Shown here piece after piece: positions 1-13,700 of a stretch of DNA of 64,000 nucleotides. A program made the position numbers and the translations under genes. Below the pieces are notes generated by a model. The model was not told the origin of the DNA, ran no database searches, and saw nothing but the letters and a program-made list of their open reading frames with translations. Source of the stretch: Takifugu bimaculatus (Eukaryota; Chordata; Actinopteri; Tetraodontiformes; Tetraodontidae); assembly GCA_004026145.2 (NCBI GenBank), contig CP034975.1:6460610-6524609 (forward strand), in the 5' to 3' direction. How positions within the stretch are numbered: the stretch's first letter is position 1; each line of letters opens with the position of its first letter.

Positions 1-2287
1 AGAGCAACAGATCTTGGACAGCATCGAATGTCCCATCTGACAACAACTACAGAGAGGAGCGGCACGGGGATCAAAGAGAAGGGCCTAGCCTAGCATTAAT
101 GTCACCGCCCATGATTGTATGATATTTAGAAGACGTAAACTAAGAAACGGGGAAGGCTTTAAAGGGCGCTCAGGACAAGATGCAGCTCGAAGGAACAATT
201 TGTTTTCCAATTTCCTGTGCAGGGAAATCTGAGAAGATTGATCCCAGATCTGGTCTAGTTAGGACAGACAGGAAGTCCCAAAGGTGATATGTTATTTCTT
301 GTTATAAACTTTAATGTAATTATGTGTGAGGAGATAGCTAACTGTTGCGCACTTCGTATTATTGATGCATTTGTAGACCGAGATGCTGCCTGAAACAACG
401 ATTGATCGGTTGATCGAATAACCGATAGATCACTTTCCTGGAGAGAAGAAGCTCGTGGGCTGTTCCTGAGAATGGTTTGCATTTGTGGAACACCTCTTTC
501 TGCTCCGCCGGGAGGATATTTTCTATCAAGCCAGCTGCAATCCAAATGTTTTCGGAGAGATTTCATTCCCCAAAGGTGTATTTGTCCAAAAATCACAACC
601 CCCCAGGACTGAATTAGCACAATTTAACAAATTCAGGCTGTAATTACACTTTTTTAACATTACGTACGACCCTCGCCATCGGTACGAAACCATAGATCTT
701 GTAATGCGGAGCGCCGCTCAGCCAAAAGCTGTCTGGCGTGAACGGCAAAATTCTGTTTGACTCTGGGTTCAGCAGGTGAGGAGGGGGTCAGCGTCCACGT
801 TAGGGAACACATGTTCTCGGGCGAATCGTAACAGAACGCCGTCCAAACAACTTAGAAATTTGAGATCGCCGAAGAGGAGAAAGAACAAGATAGCAGGAAA
901 CGCACTCCCTTTTTTTCTGAAAACCAGCTCACGTGGATCTTGAGAACTGCCGGACCCCTCTTGTCTTGATCCAGAATGACATCGGGAATTGTCCCCTTGG
1001 AAAGGTGCTGTGGTATCCATTAAAGTCCTGTAGACAAACAGCGGGACATCCCAGCAGATGGAGGATAAATTCTGATAAAAATGCCATCGCTAACGTTGAC
1101 CCCGCACCGATTTATGCTTCATCTGCAGCCAGAGGGAGCTTTTATTTTCCTTGCAGGATCAGGGAAAAAGACGTCCCGAGAATGATTCTGCTAAACCCTC
1201 AGTTGGCAGCCTCGGTCCGGGAGCGGTTCAGCATCTGTTACTTGATTTTCCGACGGATCTCTAAGCTCCGTCTTTCTTTTTGTTGCATGAATTATTTTTT
1301 TTGCAGCATGAAGCTAATTAGACTTTCATGACAGACTGGCTTTGCTGATGAAAACCCTCCCAAATGATACCTTCATGGTTCTGATATTATGACTCATGGC
1401 TTTGAGATATGCTGACCTACCAAATAAAAAATAAACAACTCAACAACAAAAACAGAACTTCCCAGCTCTGATAGGACATAACTATTTGTACTTCCAGAAA
1501 ACACCAATGGCGTGCTCTGAGTCGCACTCAGGCCCGACTTTGACCTTCCCGCCCCATGACTCCATCATGCACCTGTGCAGGCAAGCACCTAGGGGACCGG
1601 TCCGACCGTGCGTCAGCCCCCCCGGCCTTCCTGTCATTCCTGATGTATGTGTCCCCCCGTCCTCTCCCAGTAGGCGTAGGTCTCCCTCCAGAGGCCCGAT
1701 TAACCTGGCCTGCGGTCTCAGCTGCCTGTCAAACCGTCGGCTCTGCCGGCTTCATTAGTGGTCGGTGGGTCACATGTGGGGAGTGTTTTACTGCCACTTG
1801 TCTGTAAAGACCAGAGATCGCCACTTGTCTCACACTCCGTAACTCACAGGTCTCACTACAACGGCGAAACGAGAACTGGACGGGACCCAGAAGGTCTGAA
1901 CAAGTTCGGGATTTGCTCTATTTCTTGCTTTAGCTGGTTGATTCTAATTTATTTCACCTGTGTCTCCTGAAGCATGTTGAAGGGGTTGACCTACCACAAA
2001 CCCACTTGTCTTTAATCGAACTCAACATATAGCGCTTGTTAGAACACATCGTGCTAATCTGATATTTTACATCAGCTCTTGTGTTCCTAACAAATCCCCA
2101 TAACCCCGCGAGGCATTTGAGCGCCGATGCCAGTGAGCAAATGCACGTGGGAGCAAATTTAGAGAGATTTTCTCAGCGGTAACCTTATATTTTCTTCCCC
2201 AGGCGGCGACGGGGGCGAGGAGCCATGACAGAACTGCTCGTCTGTTCCAATCGCTGAAGTGAACACCATCTTAATTCTCGCCCAGTT

Positions 2288-2326
2288 GGGTTTGGGTTTG
2301 GGCACTTTTGGGTTTGGGTTGTTGGG
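2288..2326 (+). other. Six GGG runs, quadruplex-capable telomere-like array
   Basis: GGG runs begin at 2288, 2294, 2300, 2310, 2316 and 2324, mostly separated by TTT. Loop lengths of 3 to 7 allow an intramolecular G-quadruplex. The unit GGGTTT resembles but is not the vertebrate telomere TTAGGG. Confidence 0.7.
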
Positions 2327-5300
2327 AAACAGTGACGCGGGTGCCGAGGCCTGGGCCAGGCGCACGTCTCTGCGGCGCTGAAAGCCGGGAGGCTTCCTGA
2401 GACCTATTTCACTTTAATGATGCAAACAAGACCAGGGCTTTCCCCTGAGCTTACTTTCTGGCCTCTCCAATTTTTCAAACACTTTCAGCTGTCGGCGGCT
2501 GGCCTCGGGTTGCAAAAGTGATGCCACAATGAAGCCCGGCAGCAAGGGCAGTGCGGATTTTCAGATCCTCCTGTGGAAAAACAAGCGTTCCAACTCAACC
2601 GAGGCACTGAAATACCTGTGTGTGTGTGTGTTCTGTCACCAGCAGCTCTTGCACTTATGGACCGAGCTGACGAGCCAGCAAATCTGGCAACTTTTGCACT
2701 TCTGTGACAGATTTAATCATCCCGTCTGAGGCGCCGTCAGCCAAACGAGGCGATGCGCCGTTTTAAAAATGCACCGGGGACTTCATCTCTATCGCCTTGA
2801 AACTGATCAGCACCCATTTTCCCACAGTCCCCACAAAACCCTTTTTTCCAGCGGAGCCTCTGGAGGCTGAATAATTGATGGGATTGCAGGAAAATGTCCT
2901 CCTGCTGCATTTTTATAAAAAGAAGCCCATTAGATCGGCAGCGGGATGCAGGACTCCAGCTGGGAGCGGCCGACTGGCCTTTGAGCCTCATGACCCAAAG
3001 CAGGTTTTTGGACTTCAAATATCTCAGTGCACTAAATTAGCATATGCGAAACCACGTGGCCATCTTCCTGACCCCTGAACCCTGGTCCACGGTAATAAAA
3101 GTAGCACAGGTTAGAAGTGGAGGGATGCTAACCTGAGTGTTGTTGAGCCTGAACTGGCATTGAATTACCATCTCAAGTCGGTACCGTGTATCGACAGGGA
3201 GCCATTAATGTTTCTGTTTTATGGAATCCCATCCAGTAGTTATTACAGCCCTTCAGTCAGCCAGACGACGTGAATGCAAAGGAGAGGAAAAACAAAAGCA
3301 GACGTGAGGAAGAATGTGTTCTGTGAAGGCTCTCAGCTCTGCTTCCAAAAGGGGGGTAAGCTTCTTATTCTGGCCACTTCTGTTAGTCTTGGCAAAAGCA
3401 GCGCTAACACTTGTCTGCGGCTTCCTTTAATCTTCCTCCAAAGTCCAGTTCAACAGCATGATTAGAGCAGCTCCTCATCGCCGTCCTGTGAAACGGACCT
3501 GATCACCTGGGAAGAACTACGCAAGAACCCAACAGAAAGAAAAGCAAACCTGCCAGCTGAATTTGTCCAATATTTCACCCGGACAAACGGACCCTGTGGA
3601 TGTTGTTGACTCTCGTACCGCCGCTCTGTGAGGTCATTCAGTGACAAACTGACACCTCGTGGCCATTAGCCAAATGTTTCTCCTCTGTTGGCGTTCTGAG
3701 TGAACCGATCTTTCCCTCAGAGGATATTAACACGGACCCTCTCGCTCATGTTTGACCCGCGGACAAACTCGCAGTCCGGTTCGTTCCAACGCTAAACTTC
3801 CCGACATGGTTATGACAACACAAACTCCACAAAGACATTTATATTCTGATAATGTTACGGGCTGAGTGCCTGGGAGCAGGACCACGCAGATGAGGTCATC
3901 GGCTGAAGTCATCGTTTGATCCCGTTTATTGCTGTGTGGGAATGCTGACGCTGTCCTGTTCCGACGCTGACAAACAAAACAGAAATAAGAACACAAACTT
4001 TTATCAAGGCTGTGCAGTCAAGCGCAGCTAGCCTGATGTTTACAGTCCTCCATGAGTCTGGGACAGGGGTTTCTGTTCATTGCCCGGTCAGTGAGAGATC
4101 AATCTGGTTTTCTGGTGGGCCAACCAGTCCAGTACCAGAGTTAACTCAGAGTCCCCTAAAACATCTACGACAGATTAATGTTGCAACGAGCCATCACTTT
4201 TTATAAAACAGGTTTTTCCTTGAGACGTACAAATGCTGCGTCTACGTTGAGACTGCTTTTCCGTTTGCGTCCACAAACACACAACTCGGCGGTGCGAAAA
4301 GCCGTCTTTACGAGCCCCCAAAAGTGGTTTCGGTTACAAAGTGGTGGCCTGTGGTCAGAATCTCCTAAATGGTTGAAACAACAGTTTGGTTTTGTGGGAG
4401 CCTTAAAATCACCTCCTTCCCTCTGCTGACCTCGGGACAGAAGCGGAACCTGGCACGTTTGAGCTTCAGTCCGTCAAAAATGGGAAAGGTGGTTTGTGGT
4501 TGATGATGATGTTGTTTATTCCTTCAATGAAGAGAGCCACAGAAATGGGACGTAGCTGCTAGCAAAGGTTCTGTTTTTCTGATCAACCGGTGCTCATCCA
4601 GACGTGAGCACACTCGTACCCGTGGCCTCATCCTCATCTTCCCAGTTTGTCCTGTCCTAAACACGTTGGAGGGAGTCAGACGACCAGGTAGAGACGCGAT
4701 CCAAATGAGGAAGTTCAAAGGCAGACAGCTCCCCCGGTGGCAGGTCCCTGTAACTGTCCTGTTAATGATGGTGTGAAAACCCATCGTTTCAAAGTGTGTC
4801 AGCTGGACCGAATCCCAGCTATCCACACGTTATATTTCCACGCTTTGTTTCAGAGTGTTTGACTAAGAAAGGACGACCTTTGTGCTAATCTGTCAGCCAT
4901 TACCGCAGCGGTCAACAAATGCTATTTTGATTTGAACGTTTAAAAGATCGGGAATGTCATGACTGTAGAAAACAGACAAACAGTCCAGAAGGTTTTTTAA
5001 AAGAGTTTGAGATTAATGAGTCTCGAGGGCCCGAGCGGCGCATTTGAGCTGCCTCTCTGGACGCCTCGTATAAATGTTCATCGCAGATTTCTGTACGAAC
5101 TCCGAACCGCCGGTTCAAAAGGCCCCTGTGGGACAAACACAAGCGCTCATGAAAATAAATCAAACCCTTTGCTGAAGGGAATTCTGTATAAACAAATGCA
5201 AGTCAGATGTTGCGGTGAAGCGAGCGCATCACTGCCGTCTGCCCGTGACCCTGAAGCCCCCCCCCCCGCTTGCCCTCAGCATCACGGACTGGCGTCGTTA

Positions 5301-7128
5301 TTGGCGTTGAGTCGTCTTCATCTGGCACATGTTGAGCACTTTAAAGGGGCCTCACTTGTCAATCGGATGCGAGATCAGAGTGACTGTGCTCGTGTGGAGG
5401 TGCCTGTGCAGCGTACATGTGTGAAACACCCATCCTGAGCCGTCCTGTGGGCATTGACGGGATGCAGATGGGGGTTCTGGCTCCATTTTACCCGCTTTGG
5501 CTCCTTAATGTATGGAGATGCTACAAGGAGGAGGAGGAGGAGGATGGAGCCGTTTTATCTGAGAGTTCCATCTCTGATGTCACCAGGGACTGACGGATGA
5601 TCTGGGAACGCCTCGGGGGTCAAGTCTGACCCAATAAACCTTCACCATCTCCCTCACCATCCCTCTATCTACTCCTCTTCCCATGAATGACAGCACATAT
5701 GTTTTCAAAAGTGATGACAGTCTGCAGAGATTTGAGCCCTGTGCCAAAAACCTCCAACTAATCCAGCTGCTATTGCTATCTGTTTAGCCACGTTAGCGCT
5801 TTAATTGTAGCTTCCCGGGTATCTTGATTTCCTCTTTGACCTAATTGGTCGAGTGACGTCACCTGAAACAAAGGAACGTGTTGGACCGTTTGCAAGGACC
5901 TCCACAGAAAAAAAACCCTTCATTTTTACCTTCTGCCGTCAGATTGTCTCCATAAAATCTGGTCTTGGCAGAACGAGCGGCTCCCTACTTCCTATTCCGG
6001 CTCGGACAGTGGATCTCCCGGTCCTGCCGGTGCAATTAAATCAACCGAACGTTTCAGGACGGCAACAAGAAAATGAAATTACACGCACTCCCGCCAACAT
6101 CTGTCCAAGGTTTCAGCCCTGAACTGCATGCTAGTTTAGCTGTGTTAGCTGCCGATGGACCAGATAAAACTGTTACACGGTAGAATTTTGACTTTCTGTC
6201 TTGGTCCAAGATTTCAATCTATCACATTATTCATCTAAAGTCTGAACCAATTACATCTGTGACTGTTGTTGTAGGTAATTGGTTACGTTAAGCTGCAGCT
6301 GTCGTCTGTCAGATCAGAAATAAATGTTCTGAAATATCTTCGACGCAAACATGAGATGCTAAATCAAGAATAATCAACAACAGCTGAATGTGCCTCTGGA
6401 TTAATCCCTCATTGCCTCATTTCTATTCACAATATTTACAGTGTGTGTTTATACAATGTCTCCTGTTGATATTAGGAGGAGTCATATTTATTCGTTATTT
6501 GTTTGAACTTTCCTTAAAAGTTCCCATTTAGGACAAATATGAGACGAAATTCGTCGCTTGCTGACAGCTGCAGAAAAATGAGTCCTGGTTCCTTTCAGTT
6601 GATTTCTTTCAATGGAGTTTAGAGCGATCCCGCTGTTGAAATACCTCCTGCAATAGCTTAGCTAGCAGTTAGCAAACAGCAGAAAGTAAAAATAGCAGTT
6701 GAAAATGAGGCTAATGAGACCTTTGTGAGTTCAGGAGTGTCTTGTTTTTTGTCTCCTCTGATAGCAGAAGTCAGGTCACCTGTTTCAGGGTCACTCGAAA
6801 CGAGTGCGAGCAGCTTGGAGGATTCTTTCTGAGCCAATCAGATGTGAGTACGCCTCTCCGCCAGGCTTAAATAGAGCTAACGATTAGCCTGCTGTTCTGG
6901 CTCCTCAGGCAGCATCTTGGAAAAACACACTGCTCTGTTGCATTCAATGACTCTTTGTTCTGAGACATCTCTGAGAGCCCCCACTGAACATGTTTCCTGA
7001 GCTCCTTTTGCGTCGGACCTGTTCTGGAGGGCGGGGCCGACGCGCCAGTGAAGGGGCAGTTAATGCGATTGGGGCATGTTTACGACGTTACGGCGTTTTA
7101 TGTTGGAAGATTCAGATCTGCAGACGTC

Positions 7129-7176
7129 ACATTGTTGCTCAAACTTAATTTGTCTGTTTAGTTTAAGCAACAATGT
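7129..7176. other. Hairpin with 20-bp arms and 8-base loop
   Basis: Arm 7129-7148 pairs with 7157-7176 at 18 of 20 positions, loop TTTGTCTG. Each arm end carries an ACAATG/CATTGT core, the SOX-type motif, in mirrored orientation. The stem is short for a microRNA precursor. Function unknown. Confidence 0.7.
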
Positions 7177-8272
7177 CGAGTGGCAACACGCACCCCATTC
7201 CGGGGTTGGGCTCACCGGATCAAGAATGTCGGCTTATATTTAAATGTTGGCTTAATTCAGCGCCAGCCGCTGGCAGCCAATAGAGGCTCAGCCTAAATAT
7301 TTGGGGAGAATGTCACTCTGTTTGACTCTACCTGCAGAACTTGTGTCTTAAATGGCTTCGTTCTAACGTTAAGGTGCTCCGCGTTAATGAATCCAAGCTG
7401 TGGTCCGTTTCGGACGCCCTCCTTCGCCACTTTTCTGTTCCAAATTCTGAAAATGAAAGCCCAAATGAGAACCAGCCCAGCGGCGTGCGTCGCACACAGC
7501 CCAGACAAAAGCCTCTTCCTGGAGACGCTGGTGAACCATCACAATCCTCAAGTGTTTATGGTCCAAGTATTACTGGTCAGCCCTCATCAATTACCTCCTT
7601 GGCAGCCGCCCGCGATGGAGCCAAATTTATTTCAAGGGCGGTGCCCGTCTGAGACGCTTACGCAGCTTTAAGGGGCTTTTAAAGCTTTCGAAGCACAAGG
7701 GGAGTATTGTGCTTTGAAGTAGCCCCTTTATCATTTCAGCTCAGGCAGCGCCGCAGACATCATTGTGATGGATTCTCTGCTCATAAAGGCTCCGCGACAT
7801 TTTGTTGACATCTTAAAATAATTACTGGCGTTAAAGAGGCCCCCCTCGACATTAGAGGAAGCACCGTTGTGGGGAGGGGGTGCACGAGGCCTCCCAGGAA
7901 CACGGCACATGCTTGATGCCGGCGGAGTCTGAGACATCAATGCCGCCACTTCGCTTCTACCACCGTGACCACAAAGCACCTACAGCTGATGCGCCGGAGT
8001 GACGCCGCGCCGCCGCTGAGTCACAACCCTTGGGGTTAAACTCTATTAGATATTAAACGCTGGATGAGGTGTCCAACGCTAGCGCCGCCCGCGCAGATTC
8101 CCCGTTTAAACTGCATTCAAACCCAGTCTGGAATGGTTCCGCGTCTATATTTGGACCTCTGCGGTTGTCACGCCCCCCCCCCCACATGTAAATACTCAGC
8201 AGCAGCATCTGCCTTTCACTTTCAGCTGGAGGCTCAAGGTTCAGCTTCATAAATAAATGTCTTGCATCAGAG

Positions 8273-8319
8273 TTTGACGGCCTCCGAATACACACGCCTT
8301 CGGGCCAGAGGCCGTTAAA
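8273..8319. other. Imperfect hairpin with 12-bp outer stem
   Basis: TTTGACGGCCTC at 8273-8284 pairs with GAGGCCGTTAAA at 8308-8319 through 11 standard pairs and one G-U. An inner CCGAA/TTCGG pairing (8283-8287 with 8299-8303) is possible in part. Function unknown. Confidence 0.65.
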
Positions 8320-10693
8320 CAAACGGGATGCGTCACCCGTGACACCGGCAGGTGTGTTGACGAACACGTTGAGTCACGCAGATGCTTTTATACCTCTTTC
8401 TCTCCAATCTCACCCGTCTCCGTCTCTTTTTTTTTTTTTGATGCGCTAACGTGTAGCCGTCTGACGAAGCTCTGCTCTCGTAGCTCTTTCCTGCTAGCAT
8501 GACTGTCTCTCGTCTGGCTAATTGCTGACTTCAGCGTTCTAAATCAGTGCATGCCGATGTGTGCATGTGGATACAGGAAGTGCTGGTGCTTTGTGTAAAG
8601 TTTAATGAGGAAGGAGGATTTAGAGATCCTTTTTGGGTGGCAACCAGCCATGAACCTCAGCCAAAACAAACCTTAATGCTGGTCACACACCGCAGACGCG
8701 CTCTCGTCCATCTGCACTGGCGTTTTCATCAGGCCCGTGTTTACAGGGGTGCAGCTCATGACAAACCGGTGCTGCTTTTCACAGTTTCCATCTTTCAGTG
8801 GAAACCTGATGGCGATTCGCCTCATTTGAAAGGCTGGAAGTGAGCGTTACTAAATCTCTAGCCGTATTCAGTATAGAATCAAACGGGGGGAAAAAACGGC
8901 TGCACACCTGCAGCTCCACCTTTGGACCGAGCTTCCAAAATGATTTATCGGGAAATCAACGGCAGGCGCCAACAATAAGGTTGTCCGGAAGGATCACAAA
9001 TCATTTCTATGCTTTAAAATTGATGGTTGTGTCACTCACAACGCTGGAAGAAACCTAAAGAACAAGATATTTCCTAAGCTATGAAATGACGGACTTCCAA
9101 AAATAAGACTTGAGCAACTCCGGAGTCTTTACTGCCAACAACAGATGTGGAGCCGGGAAGGAATCTGGTCCTTTTATCCTGGCTCTCAGGTCAGTACCCG
9201 AGGCCCACAAATCTTAATCTGCCTATTCTGCAGTCCCAGAATCTGAGCAACGTCGGCTGCTGAGCTGCTGTTGAAGCAAGATTAAAGGAAAATAAAGCTC
9301 CGCTAGTGTTTACTAACCAAACAAAGCAGGCTAACGGCGGCTACTCTCCGCTAAATGGTGGAACTGCTGTTATTAATGATTCAACAACACGGCAACCCCA
9401 GCAGATTACCATCTCGTCCACGCTCTGAAAGATCTGTCAATATTATCGTACAGGATTAAGCTGCCCTGAGCTGCTTAGCCACACTTTCTATGGGAAACCA
9501 AACTCAAATGGCTGCGTTTGGTTCTCCGAAATGCTGCCGCTGTCTCAGCCTCAAGGAGTCTGTTTAATGGGGGGGCCGCAGCTCATGGGAAGGCCCCGCC
9601 CCCACATACTTTAATTAGCGGTCCCCGTGGCTCTTGGGGTTGTCTCTGGCTGGTTCAGGGGTCAGTGCGGTGGCCCATAGTGCCACGCTGCCAGAGGTTA
9701 CCGGGCCAGCCGGTTCTCAAGAGCATGTACATGCGTGCGGAATTCTCCTTTCGGAAGCCTTTTCAAAATATTTATGAGCCTAAAACAAATATCTGCGGGA
9801 CGACTGAAGCTAAAAGGAGAGGTCGCCGAAAAGCCCCGGCAACTTCGGGAAAACCGATTTTCCAAATTTGACTCTTTAAAGGGGGGGACGTCATTCTGGG
9901 GGATTGAATTAGAATCTTTAATTAAAGCCACTGGAGGATGAAGGGTTGAGTCTGTACGAGGAGAAAACGCCAACGTTGCGTCTCCGAACAAATCAGGTCA
10001 TCTTGAATTCACCAAATTGGGGAAATAAAATCCAATTGACCATTTTCACGACACTCATCACAGTTAAACATACACTGTTTTTGACCATAAAGGGCCCCAA
10101 GAGTAAACGGAGCTCCCATCAATTACTGTCTGTCTTCTGTTCCTTTTGATGAAGGTACTGTCAGGCTAATTCCGTCCAAATGTTTTCCCTGGGGAGCAAT
10201 CAGCAGAAAATCAGTGGTCAGACCAAAGAGTCTTTGCATGACTCGATCAATTAAACGTATAATCAGCGAGGTTTCCCGTATGGTTACCGTCTCTGGTTGG
10301 CATTTTCATCGGCAGTATTGAGTCCATGGGAGTTTTTTAGATCTTTGTGGACAGTCTTTGAAGGACTAGCTTTTAAGCTAGTTTTTTTTCTATATCAGTA
10401 ATGTTAAATAGACACTAAATACACCAGTTTGTATGTCCAGAAACCTTTTTTCCAGTCGCAGAAGGTTTGTGGGAACTGATGGTCGCGGGTCAGAGGGTGT
10501 CGGTGCTCAAACACGGTGACGATTCCGTGATTTGACCTGACGATCCTCCCATCAATCAGCAGCTCAGCGGCACACCAACATCCATTAAAGGCCTCCAGCG
10601 GAACCCTGACACTTAATAAAGCTTCAGAAAATGAAATACACACAGACTCGCAGTGAAAGCTTGACGGTTTTTTTAATTTATCGGGCTAAAGAA

Positions 10694-10721
10694 GACCCGG
10701 CCCTGAAAAAAGGGCCGGGTC
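10694..10721. other. Perfect 11-bp GC-rich hairpin
   Basis: GACCCGGCCCT (10694-10704) and AGGGCCGGGTC (10711-10721) are perfect complements around a GAAAAA loop. It resembles a bacterial terminator in shape, but nothing bacterial is nearby, so that reading is rejected. Function unknown. Confidence 0.8.
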
Positions 10722-13700
10722 CCGCAGCCAGACAGGAACAACAAAGGACGTCAAAGAGAAACCAGTGAAAGGATAAAGGTGAAAGGCTGACTACATCCTA
10801 TGTTTTTGTAGCATTTCCTCCCCAGACACATTCTCCCACACAAACAGGACAACCTGTTCTAAAGAAGCATTTACCGTCTGTGTGAAAGCCTCCTATAACA
10901 AAACCTCCATCAATGAGCTGAAAAAGGATACTCGGGCGGCGGAAATCGCCTCGGCGCATGGAACGGCCCCGGAATGGTTGTTTAGAGCACAAACACCACA
11001 ATACAGCAGAGGAGGGGATACGCTTCCGCATTGTGCCGGCCAACAATAGCCGACTGTTAGCTTGCAGACGCACCACCCTGTGGATTCAGAGGCTCCTCGT
11101 AGCGGCTATTGAAGAGCAGAGCTTTGTGGCTGAGGGCCAGAGTGTGTCAGGTAACAGGTGGAGGAGATCAGCGCTGATAACACACACGAGAAACACAAAC
11201 TTCCTGCTTTTTATCTAGTCTAGTTACTCGTCCGCCTGGGTGGGACAAAGTTTCATCTGTTCCCAAAAGAGCAGCCGGTAGTCTCCCTGACCCCTGACTG
11301 AAGAAGAACCAAAGTCGGGACATGCTGGATGGATCGGGGTGTCAGTCAAGAGGGAAGGTCTGGGATTCCCTAATGAAATTCCTGCCCCCATGAAACAGCA
11401 ACCGCCTGGGTTAAGGCGAGCTGGTCCGCCTGTGATCCCAGCAGGTAAGGTCAACATTTACTTTCAATGCGCGAAGGAGTGAAAGTTCCACGCGAGGGGG
11501 AACAGCAAAGTCCTGCAGAGCTGTTATCGTTAGCCGCAGCCTACTGCTGTCCACATCTGGACGTGGAGAAAGTTGGAGATCACGCCAAAAGGGGCGTCAA
11601 CATCCAGGAGGACGTCACGTGAAGGTGTTGATCCAATGCTGCCTATCGTCCATTTAATGACCCCCGAACGTCCCGCGACAACGACCTCGGTCCTGTCCAA
11701 CTTCCCCAGGCTCAGAACTTATCCGTAAAGACCTGAGGTTCATGCTCTCAAGGACAACATCTGAATAGATGTTTAGAACCATGTTGGAACCACAGAACCT
11801 TTGTGTCCTCCTACATTATGTCTTGTTTCAGTCACCTGACCCGAACCTTCGGTCCACGTCCAGCAACTGTTTTGTTGTTTTCATCACAACCAGAAAGAGT
11901 TCAAGGGAGCAGAAATTAAAGGATTTTGGATCAAAAACCACTGACAGGAGGGGAATGAAGCTTTCCCGCTGCCTCAGCTCTTTACGTATTTGTCTGGCAT
12001 CGTCTTTTTTGCCTCAGTATTACCGAGCTTTGATGCTCCGGCCAGATTTTAAAATTCTATTTTCAAAACGCACGACGTTGTGGGGATGAGTAAGGCCGAA
12101 TTCTGACTGCCGTAAACATTTAGAAGCACTTTTGGTGGTTTGTTCTTCTCACTCAAAGGAAAATGTTAAACATAAATATCCACCATTTCAGATCAAAAGG
12201 TCACTTCGCTTTTGGTATTTATGGGCTGGAGGAGCCCCCACAGAGGGCGACGCTGATGAATGACCCTTTTACCCCCTGGTTAGCTCACTCTGCAGACATT
12301 AGGAGCAACATCAGGAAATATTTTACGGAAAATCTTAACAATAGATTCTTTATTTGCAATAGGCTAGCAAACTTTATTGCTAACATGTTAGCTTGCATAA
12401 CCGCTAAAAGAAATATTGCTACAGATAGCAGCTGTTCTTGGTTGTCACCTTAGACGGGGCTAACAGGCTAATGCTAATCCACAGTTGGATGCAACTCAAC
12501 ATATGGAAATGCACACAATTGCACACAAAGTGTCAACACAACAATGTTTCTCAGGATCACAGGAGACAGGATCGGAATGTTTACAATGCTAGCTAAATGA
12601 CGCTGTGCACGTGATCATGCTGCTGTGCGCTTTAATTTTAAGAGTTCTTAAAGGAAAGTTAGCATCGTGAATGCTAGTTTGAGCCTCTTTTTCTGGACCA
12701 AAACGTGTGTAGTGCTGTAGAAAATAGTTCCTGCGAGAGCCGGCTCACGCTGAGGTCTGGGTTATCTTGGACAACTAGTGATTTCTGGAGGAGACACCGC
12801 TGTCGGGTTTCACACCAGCAATCCCATCTCGTTCCATTATCGTAGAGCGAAGGCAGATATCTGCACAGGCTTCCACCTCTGAAATTCAGCAAGTTTCTCT
12901 GCAAAAGAAAAGATCCAGATGGATGAATCTAGTAAAAGGAAAAATATGCACTTATTGACTTTGGAGTGTCCCCTTTAAAGAACACACACAATTGATTAAA
13001 AGGCCTAAAAAAAATACCCCCAAAAAGTGAATCTACTGCAGATCCACATAATGAGATAACTCTCGGTTGATCACAGCGAGCCTTTCATCACATCTGGTCT
13101 GCAGAGTTCCTCCTCAGCTTTGGAGCAACAAAGCAAAATTGCATGTGACATCGATATAGCGAAATTTACACGGCATTCAGAAAACACGTTACATGCGCTG
13201 AAGGTCGTAATGCGAGCGGAGCTACATGAATTTAAACGACGCTAACCTCAGCGTGTAAGCTTTTGGTAACCCAATAATAGCAGGCTGCAGCTTCCAGCTG
13301 GGACAACCGTGCGGACGGACTGTTTCAACTGACATATATTCAATTTCTTTGCAGGGATCTGTGTCCAAGTGCGTGAAAGAGGACACTTTATCTCTTTTAC
13401 AGGCACGAACACAATAACAGCCAACACTCGGACAAAATGTCATGAGACGGAAGGTCACGCCCAAGAGTCACCTGCATCCCATTGAAGGAAAGTGTGCAGA
13501 GCGGGATATTATTGCTGGCTGGGAGGAAAGCGGCCTTAACCAGCGCCGACAACCTGCCGTTAAAGCCCTGAATGTGCCATTGTGATGTGGTCCCACAACG
13601 TGCTCCTCGCTCGTCTCGCCGCCGACCTTTGAGCCTCCCCTTTTTTTTTGCTTCCTGTGTAATCGACACCCTGCTTCACGTGGTCCCAACCAGAAACAGC

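Noticed and set aside
10694..10721. Rho-independent terminator
   Set aside because: The stem looks right but there is no bacterial gene context.
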